Shown here: piece after piece, positions 1 through 5,562 of the stretch
How positions within the stretch are numbered: the first letter of the stretch is position 1
How the letters are laid out: each line of letters starts with the position of its first letter
NCBI GenBank assembly: GCA_035288045.1
Contig: DATEBA010000017.1
Span: forward strand, 1-8,606
Direction: 5' to 3'
DNA from: DATEBA01 sp035288045
Lineage (GTDB): Bacteria; Actinomycetota; UBA4738; HRBIN12
DNA: 8,606 bases
Made by a program: the position numbers and the translations under genes
Notes under the pieces: model-generated
Database searches by the model: none
What the model was told of the DNA's origin: nothing
The model's input: the letters and a program-made list of their open reading frames with translations, nothing else

Positions 1-141
1 GAGATGGTGATGCCCGGTGACAACGTGGAGATAACCGTCGAGCTGATCGCACCGATCGCCATGGAGGAGGGGCTTCGCTTCGCGATCCGCGAGGGAGGCC
101 GCACCGTTGGCGCCGGTCGGGTAACGAAGGTCGTCAAGTAG
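1..141 (+). CDS. tuf: Elongation factor Tu, C-terminal end (partial)
   Basis: Only the last 46 codons and a TAG stop are in the window, and the reading frame is open from base 1. EF-Tu is the GTPase that delivers aminoacyl-tRNA to the ribosome in the cytoplasm. The visible part is the end of beta-barrel domain 3. It contains MVMPGDNVEI, then ELIAPIAMEEGLRFAIREGG and the terminal GAGRVTKVVK, all near-universal EF-Tu signatures. The GTPase domain is upstream of the window. The next gene, rpmG, starts 7 bases after the stop and its ribosome binding site overlaps this stop codon. The two are therefore probably co-transcribed, as in the common bacterial order tuf-rpmG. The identification is secure even though the piece is short. 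Confidence 0.96.
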   Translation, partial: EMVMPGDNVEITVELIAPIAMEEGLRFAIREGGRTVGAGRVTKVVK

Positions 142-148
142 GAGACCC

Positions 149-313
149 ATGCCGAAGGCAGACAATCGCCCGAAGATCACGCTTGCCTGCACCGAGTGCA
201 AGCGGCGCAACTACAACACGGTCAAGAACCGCGTGAACGACCGCGACCGCATCGAGCTCAAGAAGTACTGCCGCTGGTGCAGGAAACACACGCTTCACCG
301 CGAGACGCGCTAG
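149..313 (+). CDS. rpmG: 50S ribosomal protein L33, zinc-binding type
   Basis: This encodes a 54-residue protein of the normal L33 length, a small component of the large ribosomal subunit near the E site. It has two CxxC pairs, C14-T-E-C17 and C41-R-W-C44. These form the zinc ribbon of the cysteine-containing L33 type, as opposed to the cysteine-free paralogues made under zinc starvation. The core around KRRNYNTVKNRVNDRDRIE is typical of L33. The ATG is preceded by AGGAG, which overlaps the tuf stop, with a 4-base spacer. In most bacteria tRNA-Trp, secE and nusG follow directly. Here they lie about 4.8 kb further on, and the next gene points the other way and ends 7 bases after this stop. Confidence 0.96.
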   Translation: MPKADNRPKITLACTECKRRNYNTVKNRVNDRDRIELKKYCRWCRKHTLHRETR

Positions 314-319
314 GCGTCT
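303..319. terminator. Hairpin at the rpmG / response-regulator convergent junction
   Basis: AGACGC (303-308) and GCGTCT (314-319) form a perfect 6-bp stem around the 5-base loop GCTAG. The loop contains the rpmG stop codon, and the stem ends two bases before the stop of the convergent regulator gene. No T-run follows on either strand, so this is not a classic intrinsic terminator. U-tract-poor hairpins are often proposed as terminators in high-GC Actinobacteria. It could also be a chance dyad in GC-rich DNA. A bidirectional terminator role is inferred from position. Confidence 0.35.
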
Positions 320-320
320 A

Positions 321-1016
321 TCAGACCACCTCGGGGTTGTCCGCCTCCCGCTCGGGTGCGACCCGGCCGTGGCGGATCGCGGCGACGAGCGCCTCGAGCT
401 TCGAGTGGACTCCGAGCTTCGTCAGGATGTTCTGCACGTGGGTCCGCAGCGTGTGAGGGCTCATCCCTAGCGTCGCCGCGATCCGCTCGCTCGAGCGACC
501 CTCGGCCATGAGCTGGAGGATCTCCGTCTCCCGCGGTGTGAGCCGCTCCAGTCGTCGTTCCATCGACTCCTCCTGCTGCCTGCGATGTCGGAGCCTGCGG
601 AGGGCGGCCTCTACCTCTTGCTCGTCGTGGAGCGACTCGCCACGGTGGACCCGGCGGACGGCGCTCGCGACGTCGACGACGGCCTCGGTCTTCTGAAGGA
701 AGCCGGACGCGCCTGCCTGCACGGCGCGAGCGAAGGTGAGCTCGCCCTCCTGCCCCGATAGCACGACAACGCGCGTGTCCGGCTCGTTGTCGCGGATCTT
801 GCGCGTGGCCTCTATCCCGTCCAGCCCGGGCATCGTGAGATCCATCAGGACGACGTCGGGCCGGTGCTCCGTTACGGCCTCGACCGCCTGGTCGCCGTCG
901 GTCACGACGTCGACTACGACGAGGTCTCGCTCCTTGGAGAGGGCCACCTGCAGCGCCTCCCCGAAGGTGAGGTGGTCGTCGACGATCAAGACCTTGATGG
1001 AGTCGTTGCGGGGCAT
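321..1016 (-). CDS. Two-component response regulator, NarL/LuxR family
   Basis: This is a 231-residue cytoplasmic DNA-binding regulator with the standard two-domain architecture. The receiver domain covers about residues 7-122. It has the acidic pair D13-D14, the phospho-acceptor D59 in LMDLTMPGLDG, the switch residue S87 and the conserved K109. A charged helical linker (about 127-156) leads to a GerE/LuxR-type helix-turn-helix at about 157-216. That domain starts LTPRETEILQLMAEG and has a recognition helix around SPHTLRTHVQNILTKLGV. All residues needed for phosphorylation are present. I chose the ATG at 1016 because it places the receiver domain 6 residues from the N-terminus. The open frame extends 99 codons further upstream, but that part overlaps the divergent dehydratase gene and resembles no regulator. 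No strong ribosome binding site precedes the ATG. No histidine kinase is adjacent, so the signal and targets are unknown. Confidence 0.93.
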   Translation of the reverse strand: MPRNDSIKVLIVDDHLTFGEALQVALSKERDLVVVDVVTDGDQAVEAVTEHRPDVVLMDLTMPGLDGIEATRKIRDNEPDTRVVVLSGQEGELTFARAVQAGASGFLQKTEAVVDVASAVRRVHRGESLHDEQEVEAALRRLRHRRQQEESMERRLERLTPRETEILQLMAEGRSSERIAATLGMSPHTLRTHVQNILTKLGVHSKLEALVAAIRHGRVAPEREADNPEVV

Positions 1017-1109
1017 ACCGCTGGAATCGTAGGTCGGGCGAGGGGCCGAATCACGTAACCTCGGTCGGTTTGTTGTCGGCCCCTGCGTGCTCGGATACGG
1101 TGAGCCGCC

Positions 1110-1505
1110 GTGAACGAGGCGCTCGAAGGAAAGGTGTACCCGCCTGTTGGTTTCACCGTGACGCAGGCTCACACGGAAAGCTTCGCTCGGGTAGTCGGAC
1201 AAGCGCAGGACGGCGGCGTGTCCCCCGTATTCCCCACGGCCGCCGAGTTCGCGGCGTTGGGTCGGGTGATCGGAGACCGCGAGCTCGATCTCGACTTCGA
1301 CCGCGTCGTCCACGGGGAACAGGAATACGTCTACCGCCGACCCCTCGCCGTCGGGGACGAGCTCGTCGTCGTGTCGCGTATAGCCCAGATCAGGAGCAAG
1401 GGCGCGCTCGGCTTCTGCACGATCGAAACGGAGCTGCGCGACGGGTCGGGCGAGGTCGTGGTCGTCGCCCGGAACACCCTCGTCGAACGCGGGGGGGCGG
1501 GTTGA
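1110..1505 (+). CDS. MaoC-like dehydratase, non-catalytic (HadA/HadC-type) subunit
   Basis: This is a 131-residue single hot-dog-fold protein resembling the N-terminal MaoC dehydratase domain family (PF13452). It has the pattern VHGEQEYVYRRPLAVGDEL, then a strand pair ending FCTIETELRDGSGEVV and ARNTLVERG. It lacks the catalytic GDxNPxH motif, as HadA and HadC do. In the known HadAB and HadBC complexes such a subunit pairs with a catalytic HadB to dehydrate 3-hydroxyacyl-ACP in type II fatty acid synthesis. The GTG at 1110 gives a family-typical N-terminus (EGKVYPPVGFTVT). It has only a weak GGTGAG ahead of it. The gene overlaps the next one by 4 bases. Synteny with mycobacterial rpmG-hadA-hadB supports an orthologous role, but mycolate synthesis should not be assumed. 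The substrate is unknown. Confidence 0.85.
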   Translation: MNEALEGKVYPPVGFTVTQAHTESFARVVGQAQDGGVSPVFPTAAEFAALGRVIGDRELDLDFDRVVHGEQEYVYRRPLAVGDELVVVSRIAQIRSKGALGFCTIETELRDGSGEVVVVARNTLVERGGAG

Positions 1506-1924
1506 CCCGCCGGTTCCAGGAAGCCGCCGTCGGCGAGGAGCTACCGTCTCTCGCGCGGGTGGTCGCGCGCGAGGATGTCGCGGCGTACGCGGAGGTCTCG
1601 GGCGACCGCAACCCCCTCCACCTCGACGACGAGCACGCGAGACGCGTTGGGTTCCCCGGGATCATCGCTCACGGCATGTTCACGATGGGCCACCTTGCGT
1701 CGTGCGTCTCATCGTGGGCCGGCGATCCCGGCGCGGTGCGGCGCATCAGTTCGCAGTTCCGAGCGTACGTCCTGATGGGGGAGACGATCGTCGCTGGCGG
1801 TCGCGTCCGCGAGCTCGATCCCTCGACGCTGCGCGCGAGGCTCGAGCTCTGGGTGAAGTGCGAACGCGAAGGCCGGACCGAGTGGCCCATCCGGCGTGGC
1901 GAGGCCGAGGTGCAGCTCGCTTGA
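1502..1924 (+). CDS. MaoC-family (R)-hydratase/dehydratase, catalytic (HadB-type) subunit
   Basis: This is a 140-residue hot-dog protein with the hydratase-2 signature YAEVSGDRNPLHLDDEHAR at residues 29-47. D35 and H40 are the expected catalytic pair. It is followed by FPGIIAHGMFTMGHL, also typical. The length matches mycobacterial HadB (about 140 residues). The expected reaction is reversible dehydration of an (R)-3-hydroxyacyl thioester to the trans-2-enoyl form, with the preceding gene product as partner. The start is inferred to be TTG at 1502, overlapping the upstream stop as TTGA. That is the usual arrangement for translationally coupled subunits and gives the natural N-terminus RRFQEAAVGEELP. 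The same frame is open back to 1070, but that upstream part is an out-of-frame reading of the neighbour gene. No hadC-like third subunit follows. An ECF sigma factor begins 57 bases downstream. Confidence 0.88.
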   Translation: MTRRFQEAAVGEELPSLARVVAREDVAAYAEVSGDRNPLHLDDEHARRVGFPGIIAHGMFTMGHLASCVSSWAGDPGAVRRISSQFRAYVLMGETIVAGGRVRELDPSTLRARLELWVKCEREGRTEWPIRRGEAEVQLA

Positions 1925-1961
1925 GCAGGCGTAGTCTCGGTTCCGCGGGCGAGTAACCGCC

Positions 1962-1971
1962 GGAGGGGAGG
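1962..1971 (+). promoter_or_regulatory. Double Shine-Dalgarno before the sigma factor
   Basis: GGAGGGGAGG contains two overlapping anti-SD matches (1962-1966 and 1967-1971). The second is 10 bases from the sigma-factor GTG at 1982. The first is 7 bases from an out-of-frame ATG at 1974, which opens a 30-codon reading frame ending at 2066. The site therefore serves the less well spaced, in-frame GTG if the sequence is correct. The purine-rich signal itself is clear; which start is used is inference. Confidence 0.6.
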
Positions 1972-1981
1972 CGATGTCCAA

Positions 1982-2536
1982 GTGTCCGACGGCTCGGTTT
2001 CCCGCGAGCTCCTCGCCGGCTGCCGCCGGGGAGACCCCCGGGCCTTCGAGGAGCTCGTGGAGTTGACCTACCGGCGTGCGTACGCTCTCGCCTACCGGCT
2101 GGTGGGGGACCGGTTCGAGGCCGAGGACGTCGTGCAGGAGGCGTACCTCCGGATGTTCCGGGGGCTCGCCGGCTTCCGCGAGGAGGCGAGGTTCGAGACA
2201 TGGATGCATCGGATCGTCACGAACACCGCTTTCAACCAGCTGAAGCGCCGAGGTCGGTTCGGCGCGCTGGTGAAGGAGGAGGAGGACCTGGAGGTCGCCG
2301 TGCCGGAGAGCGCGGAGCTTCGGGCGACCGTCAGGGACGAGCTGGAGCGGGCGCTCGCGCATCTTCCCGAGGGCCAGCGGACGGCGCTCGTTCTGAAGGA
2401 CGTGTACGGCCTCTCGTGCAAGGAGATAGGCCACGAGATCGGGATCGAGGAGGGCGCCGTGAAGGTGCGGTTGCACCGGGCGAGGAAGCGGCTCCGCGAG
2501 ATCCTCTCGGAAGAGGGTGGTGACGATGACGTGTGA
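1982..2536 (+). CDS. ECF-family RNA polymerase sigma factor (sigma-70 family, RpoE-like)
   Basis: This is a 184-residue protein with the two-domain layout of extracytoplasmic-function sigma factors. Region 2 spans about residues 21-91, with the core-binding and -10 recognition segment EAEDVVQEAYLRMFRGL and then FETWMHRIVTNTAFNQLKRR. An acidic linker (about 98-115) leads to region 4 at about 124-177. It has LPEGQRTALVLKDVYGLSCK, then the helix-turn-helix EIGIEEGAVKVRLHRARKRL. It directs RNA polymerase to a specific promoter set. The overlapping zinc-finger gene downstream is its likely inhibitor. The GTG at 1982 is the only in-frame start near the domain boundary. An out-of-frame ATG eight bases upstream has better ribosome-binding-site spacing. 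I see no convincing ECF-type GGAAC/GTT autoregulated promoter just upstream, so it may be read from the dehydratase operon. Confidence 0.94.
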   Translation: MSDGSVSRELLAGCRRGDPRAFEELVELTYRRAYALAYRLVGDRFEAEDVVQEAYLRMFRGLAGFREEARFETWMHRIVTNTAFNQLKRRGRFGALVKEEEDLEVAVPESAELRATVRDELERALAHLPEGQRTALVLKDVYGLSCKEIGHEIGIEEGAVKVRLHRARKRLREILSEEGGDDDV

Positions 2537-2885
2537 GGAGGTCCGAGAGCTGCTGCCCGCCTACGTGGACGGCGAGCTTCACGCTGTGAGCGAGATCGAC
2601 GTGCACCTGACGACGTGCGAGGCATGCAGCGCGGAGCTCGGGGCCTACCGGCGGATGCTAGGTGAGCTCGCCCGGATGCAGGAGGCGGGGCCTGCGCCGG
2701 CGGCCGATCTGCTCGCAAGGGTGGTCGGGTTGATCCCGGCGCCGTCGCTCGCGGGTCGGGCCAGGCTCGTGATGCTCGAGCACCCAGTGCTCTACGCGCT
2801 CGCGGCCGCGGGAGGGCTCGCGATGGGCGCCACGGCGCTTCTGTTGTGGCGCCGCGTGCAGCGGATCCCGGTGGCGGCAGCGTAG
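2526..2885 (+). CDS. Anti-sigma factor with zinc-finger (ZAS) domain and one membrane segment
   Basis: This is a 119-residue protein. Its N-terminal domain has the zinc-binding anti-sigma pattern H27-x3-C31-x2-C34 with an upstream C3, in the context CEEVRELLPAYVDGEL, matching the zf-HC2 family. A flexible Ala/Pro region follows. One hydrophobic helix at about residues 88-108 is followed by WRRVQR, suggesting an N-in orientation with a very short extracytoplasmic tail. Such proteins hold their cognate ECF sigma factor at the membrane until a stress or redox signal releases it. The gene overlaps the sigma gene by 11 bases, which supports a cognate pair. I prefer the ATG at 2526, with GAGGG 8 bases upstream. 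GTG codons at 2517 and 2520 are possible alternatives adding up to three residues. With almost no sensor domain outside the membrane, the zinc cysteines are the more likely sensing element (inference). Confidence 0.9.
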   Translation: MTCEEVRELLPAYVDGELHAVSEIDVHLTTCEACSAELGAYRRMLGELARMQEAGPAPAADLLARVVGLIPAPSLAGRARLVMLEHPVLYALAAAGGLAMGATALLLWRRVQRIPVAAA

Positions 2886-2898
2886 CCTCCGCCTTCGG

Positions 2899-2919
2899 GT
2901 GGTCGGAGCGCCCGACCGC
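2899..2919. terminator. Hairpin between anti-sigma gene and coiled-coil gene
   Basis: GGTCGG (2901-2906) and CCGACC (2912-2917) form a perfect stem around AGCGC. The stem can extend by a T-G wobble and a G-C pair to 2899/2919. It fills most of the 33-base gap between two convergent genes and touches the stop codon of the minus-strand gene. No U-tract follows on either strand. A bidirectional terminator is likely from its location, but this is unproven. Confidence 0.45.
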
Positions 2920-4964
2920 TACTCGATCTCGATCCGCTCCGACTTCGACATGCTCGCGAGCGCGTGCATCGCGTCGCCCATCCGCTCGATGACGGCCTGC
3001 ATCTCGCGGTCGGAGCGCTTGCTCACGGCGTCGGTGGCCTTGTCGAGCTTCTCGGTCACGTTCGCGACGTTCTCGGCCATCGCCTGAGTGTCGCGGTGGA
3101 TCTGCTCCGTGAACGTGCCCAGTCGCTGCTCGATCGCGGCCATGACCTCGGCGGTGAGCGTCGCCTGCAGCTCCTTCACCGCCCGCAGGGTGTTCTTGGC
3201 CGGCTCCTGCTCCGCGACCTCTTGCAGCCGCTCGACCATCACGCGATTGTCGCTACGGATCATCCGGGCCAGGGCGCCGATGCGCTCGTCGAGTCGCTTG
3301 GCCATCTCCTCCTCGGCAGCCCGTGAGGTCTCCTGGGCCGTGCGCCTGGCCTCGTCGATGTGGGACGACAACCCTTCCTCCATCCGTTCGATGGCGGTGG
3401 CGGCGGACTCGAGATGCGTCCTCGCCCCGCCCAGGGTCTCGTCCAGGCGCGCGCCGACCGCCGCATCTGCCGCCTCGGCGGCTCGCTGGCCGGCGGCGTT
3501 ACCGACGCGTCCGATCTCCGACTCGAGCGTCTCCGACATCCGAACCATGTTCCGGTCGATCGCGCCCGTCACGGTCTCGTTCAACTGGGTCGTGTTCTTG
3601 TCGATCGCCAGGCGCACGTCGCCGATCCGCCGTAGCAGCTCCTCGCTCATCCCGGTGGTGGCGGCGTCGAGCGCCAGCGTGACCTGACCGAGCCGCTCGT
3701 CGAGCTCGCGCCGGAGAGTCCCGTCGTGGCCCTCAGCCGCGGCCACGAGCGCCCGCCGGAGCGCCTCGGAGTCCGAGCGGAGCAGCTGTGCCAACCCCTG
3801 GACCCGGGCGTCGAGAGTTCGATTGAGCTCGTTGGCGAGCAGGATCGACGCGTCGCGTAGCCGCGTCGTCTGGCTCTCCATTCGCTCCTCGACCTGGGTC
3901 GCCGTCGCGTCGAGCCGCTCGTCGAACCGCGCGCCCGACGCGTCGAGGGTCCGGAGCATCCAGGTCTCGTGGGCCGAGAGGGCGTTCCCGATGCGCTCGC
4001 CTATCTCCGCTACCCGCTCTCCGAGGGTCCGCGTGATGCGCTCGGCGATCGCCTCGTCGTGTCCCTGGACGCCCTGGACGTGCTCCGCGACCTCGGTGAC
4101 AGCGGAGGCCAGAGTACCCTCGACGCTCTCGACCGCGAGGTTCATCCGATCCTGCGCGCTCTCGACCGCGCGGAGGACCTGTTCCTCCATGCCCGAGACC
4201 GCCCTGAAGGCCTCCTGCTGCATGCCGGCGATCGCGGTCCCCGCCTGCTCTCGGATCTCGCTCGCCTGCTCGTCGGTGTGGGTGGCCAGGCGACCCATCG
4301 AGTCGACGCCGTCGCTCACATAGCTCTGGAGCGCCTCGACGATGCGCCCGGTCTCCTGGGTGACGAGCTCTCCGCTCTCCCGGACCCGCGTCGTGATCGT
4401 CTCGAGCAGCGCCTGGTCGCGCTCGCTGATGTGCTCGTAGGCGGCGGCGATGTGGCGCTCGACCTGCTCGAGCTGCGTTCGGACTGCTTCCACACCGTGC
4501 AGGGCCGGCGACGACGCGGCCTCGTGCAGCGCCTGAGAGCCCTTCTGCATGACCTCCTTCAGGGCTCGCGTGGACTCGGCCAGGGCGGTGACGGTGTCCT
4601 CGAGCCGGTTCTGGCGGGCGATCAGCGACTGGAACCGCTCGTCGCTGTGAGCGATCAGGCCGCGGATGGCTTGGTCGCGGCTTATGAAGTTGAGGATCCG
4701 TGCCTGGGCCTCGGAGGTGTCGGAGCCGGAGGCGCGCCACATCTCCGACGCGATCTCGTGCATCAGCCCGACCGCGGTCTGCTGGAGCTGGCGCATGCCG
4801 TCGTCGATCCGCTCTTCCACGGCCCGCCGGTACTCCTCCATGAGCGACTCGAGGGTCGGTGACAGAGGCGTCGCGGGGGGCTTCTGGGAGCCGAACCTCG
4901 ACAGCAGGCCGCGGCGTTCGGGGGTGCCCCGGCCCTCCGGAGGGGGAGCCGAATACTCTTGCAT
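2919..4964 (-). CDS. Large coiled-coil / amphipathic-helix protein of unknown function
   Basis: This is a 681-residue protein with no signal peptide and no membrane segment. Residues 1 to about 40 are Pro/Gly-rich and probably disordered (SAPPPEGRGTPERRGLLSRF). From about residue 43 to the C-terminus it is almost free of proline and rich in Ala, Glu, Arg, Leu and Gln with heptad-like spacing. That predicts long coiled coils or apolipoprotein-like amphipathic helices. An internal similarity is visible between LDARVQGLAQLLRSD at about residue 384 and LDERIGALARMIRSD at about 558. The end is acidic (KSERIEIE). I chose the ATG at 4964 because GGAAG lies about 10 bases upstream and the disordered start follows. 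The frame is open 34 codons further, into the divergent promoter region. Superficially it resembles helical regions of chemoreceptors or cytoskeletal proteins, but no diagnostic motif is present. Scaffold, polar-growth or membrane-surface roles are guesses. Confidence 0.82.
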   Translation of the reverse strand: MQEYSAPPPEGRGTPERRGLLSRFGSQKPPATPLSPTLESLMEEYRRAVEERIDDGMRQLQQTAVGLMHEIASEMWRASGSDTSEAQARILNFISRDQAIRGLIAHSDERFQSLIARQNRLEDTVTALAESTRALKEVMQKGSQALHEAASSPALHGVEAVRTQLEQVERHIAAAYEHISERDQALLETITTRVRESGELVTQETGRIVEALQSYVSDGVDSMGRLATHTDEQASEIREQAGTAIAGMQQEAFRAVSGMEEQVLRAVESAQDRMNLAVESVEGTLASAVTEVAEHVQGVQGHDEAIAERITRTLGERVAEIGERIGNALSAHETWMLRTLDASGARFDERLDATATQVEERMESQTTRLRDASILLANELNRTLDARVQGLAQLLRSDSEALRRALVAAAEGHDGTLRRELDERLGQVTLALDAATTGMSEELLRRIGDVRLAIDKNTTQLNETVTGAIDRNMVRMSETLESEIGRVGNAAGQRAAEAADAAVGARLDETLGGARTHLESAATAIERMEEGLSSHIDEARRTAQETSRAAEEEMAKRLDERIGALARMIRSDNRVMVERLQEVAEQEPAKNTLRAVKELQATLTAEVMAAIEQRLGTFTEQIHRDTQAMAENVANVTEKLDKATDAVSKRSDREMQAVIERMGDAMHALASMSKSERIEIE

Positions 4965-5092
4965 CGCTCGCTCGCTTCCGGGGCCGGCGCGGAGCGCGTT
5001 CGCGCAGAGTCTAGGACACGCACGGCGCCCAGGCACGGAAGTCGACCAGCTAGTTCTGGGCCCCATGTAGGCTTGTGCGCGTGTACCGGCCT

Positions 5093-5122
5093 TTGGCGAG
5101 GTCGGCGGGCGGACCCTATACT
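5093..5122 (+). promoter_or_regulatory. Sigma-70-type promoter for tRNA-Trp-secE-nusG
   Basis: TTGGCG (5093-5098) and TATACT (5117-5122) match the -35 and -10 consensus at 4/6 and 5/6 positions, separated by 18 bases. The predicted transcription start is near 5129, about 35 bases before the mature tRNA 5' end, which fits a tRNA leader. AT-rich hexamers are rare in this GC-rich sequence, which strengthens the call. Together with the 199-base divergent gap it makes this the likely housekeeping promoter for the downstream genes. Confidence 0.6.
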
Positions 5123-5163
5123 TCTTGGGTTCCCCGCCGTCCGGTCCGGGGGTTGGGTCTCGA

Positions 5164-5237
5164 AGGGGCGTAGCTCAACCTGGTAGAGCACCGGTCTCCA
5201 AAACCGGCGGTTGGGGGTTCGAGTCCCTCCGCCCCTG
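5164..5237 (+). tRNA. tRNA-Trp (anticodon CCA)
   Basis: The sequence folds as a complete cloverleaf. The acceptor stem AGGGGCG pairs with CGCCCCT. The D arm is GCTC/GAGC with loop AACCTGGTA. The anticodon stem CCGGT/ACCGG has the 7-base loop CTCCAAA, with CCA at 5198-5200. A 5-base variable loop follows, then the T arm GGGGG/CCCTC with loop TTCGAGT. The discriminator base is G5237, as expected for bacterial tRNA-Trp. The 3' CCA is not encoded and must be added enzymatically. tRNA-Trp directly before secE and nusG is a widely conserved arrangement. Only 12 bases separate it from the secE start. Confidence 0.97.
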
Positions 5238-5249
5238 CAAGGGAGCACC

Positions 5250-5543
5250 ATGAACAGACAGATGAAGCGGGCGCAGCGTCGCCAGGAGCGCAGCTCGTTC
5301 GAGCGCGCCCAGGCCACCGCGGCCCGCCGGACCCAGCTCCAGGAGAAGCGAAAGCGGACGCCTCCGCTGCAGTTCCTCCGGGAGGTCCGCCAGGAGCTCC
5401 GGAAGGTGAACTGGCCGACCAAGCAGGAGCTCGGCGCCTATACGGTGGTCGTTCTAGTGTCGGTGACGGTCCTGACGTCGTTCGTGTTCGGGCTCGACTT
5501 CGTGTTCTCCAAGGCGATCCTGAAGCTTCTGGGCAACAGCTGA
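5250..5543 (+). CDS. secE: Preprotein translocase subunit SecE
   Basis: This encodes a 97-residue single-membrane-span SecE of the short form typical of Gram-positives and Actinobacteria. It clamps SecY in the SecYEG channel that exports unfolded proteins. Residues 1-38 are strongly basic and Gln-rich. The amphipathic SecE motif LREVRQELRKVNWPTKQEL spans residues 43-61. One transmembrane helix follows at about 63-86 (TVVVLVSVTVLTSFVFGLDF). The ATG at 5250 is chosen because AAGGGAG lies just upstream. A longer reading of the same frame would start inside the tRNA gene and is not credible. A second in-frame ATG is four codons downstream. nusG starts 19 bases after the stop, so the two form an operon with tRNA-Trp. 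Confidence 0.97.
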   Translation: MNRQMKRAQRRQERSSFERAQATAARRTQLQEKRKRTPPLQFLREVRQELRKVNWPTKQELGAYTVVVLVSVTVLTSFVFGLDFVFSKAILKLLGNS

Positions 5544-5562
5544 GGAAGGTACCCCGCCCCTG

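Noticed and set aside
1073..1099. Possible promoter TTGTCG / GATACG before the dehydratase operon
   Set aside because: The -10 matches only 3 of 6 positions and the 15-base spacer is too short, so it is not listed as a feature.
1070..1501. Upstream extension making the catalytic dehydratase a 284-residue protein
   Set aside because: The extension is an Arg-rich out-of-frame reading of the first dehydratase gene. The HadB-like domain starts naturally at the overlapping TTG.
1938..1959. Weak inverted repeat CGGTT/AACCG before the sigma factor
   Set aside because: A 5-bp stem with a 12-base loop in GC-rich DNA is expected by chance, and no ECF promoter motif accompanies it.
1709..2476. 255-codon minus-strand frame opposite the dehydratase and sigma genes
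   Set aside because: Both plus-strand genes have clear family motifs; the antisense reading has none.
3733..4740. 335-codon minus-strand frame within the coiled-coil gene
   Set aside because: It is an Arg/Pro/Gly-rich out-of-frame reading of the coiled-coil gene. It has no domain and starts without a ribosome binding site.
3969..4862. 297-codon plus-strand frame opposite the coiled-coil gene
   Set aside because: Its composition (Leu/Asp/Arg-rich with no motif) is the complement of the helical gene. The minus-strand reading has coherent coiled-coil character and a better start.
5008..5013. TAGACT on the minus strand as a -10 for the coiled-coil gene
   Set aside because: No recognisable -35 lies at 16-19 bases upstream. 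The element is plausible but too weak to list as a promoter.
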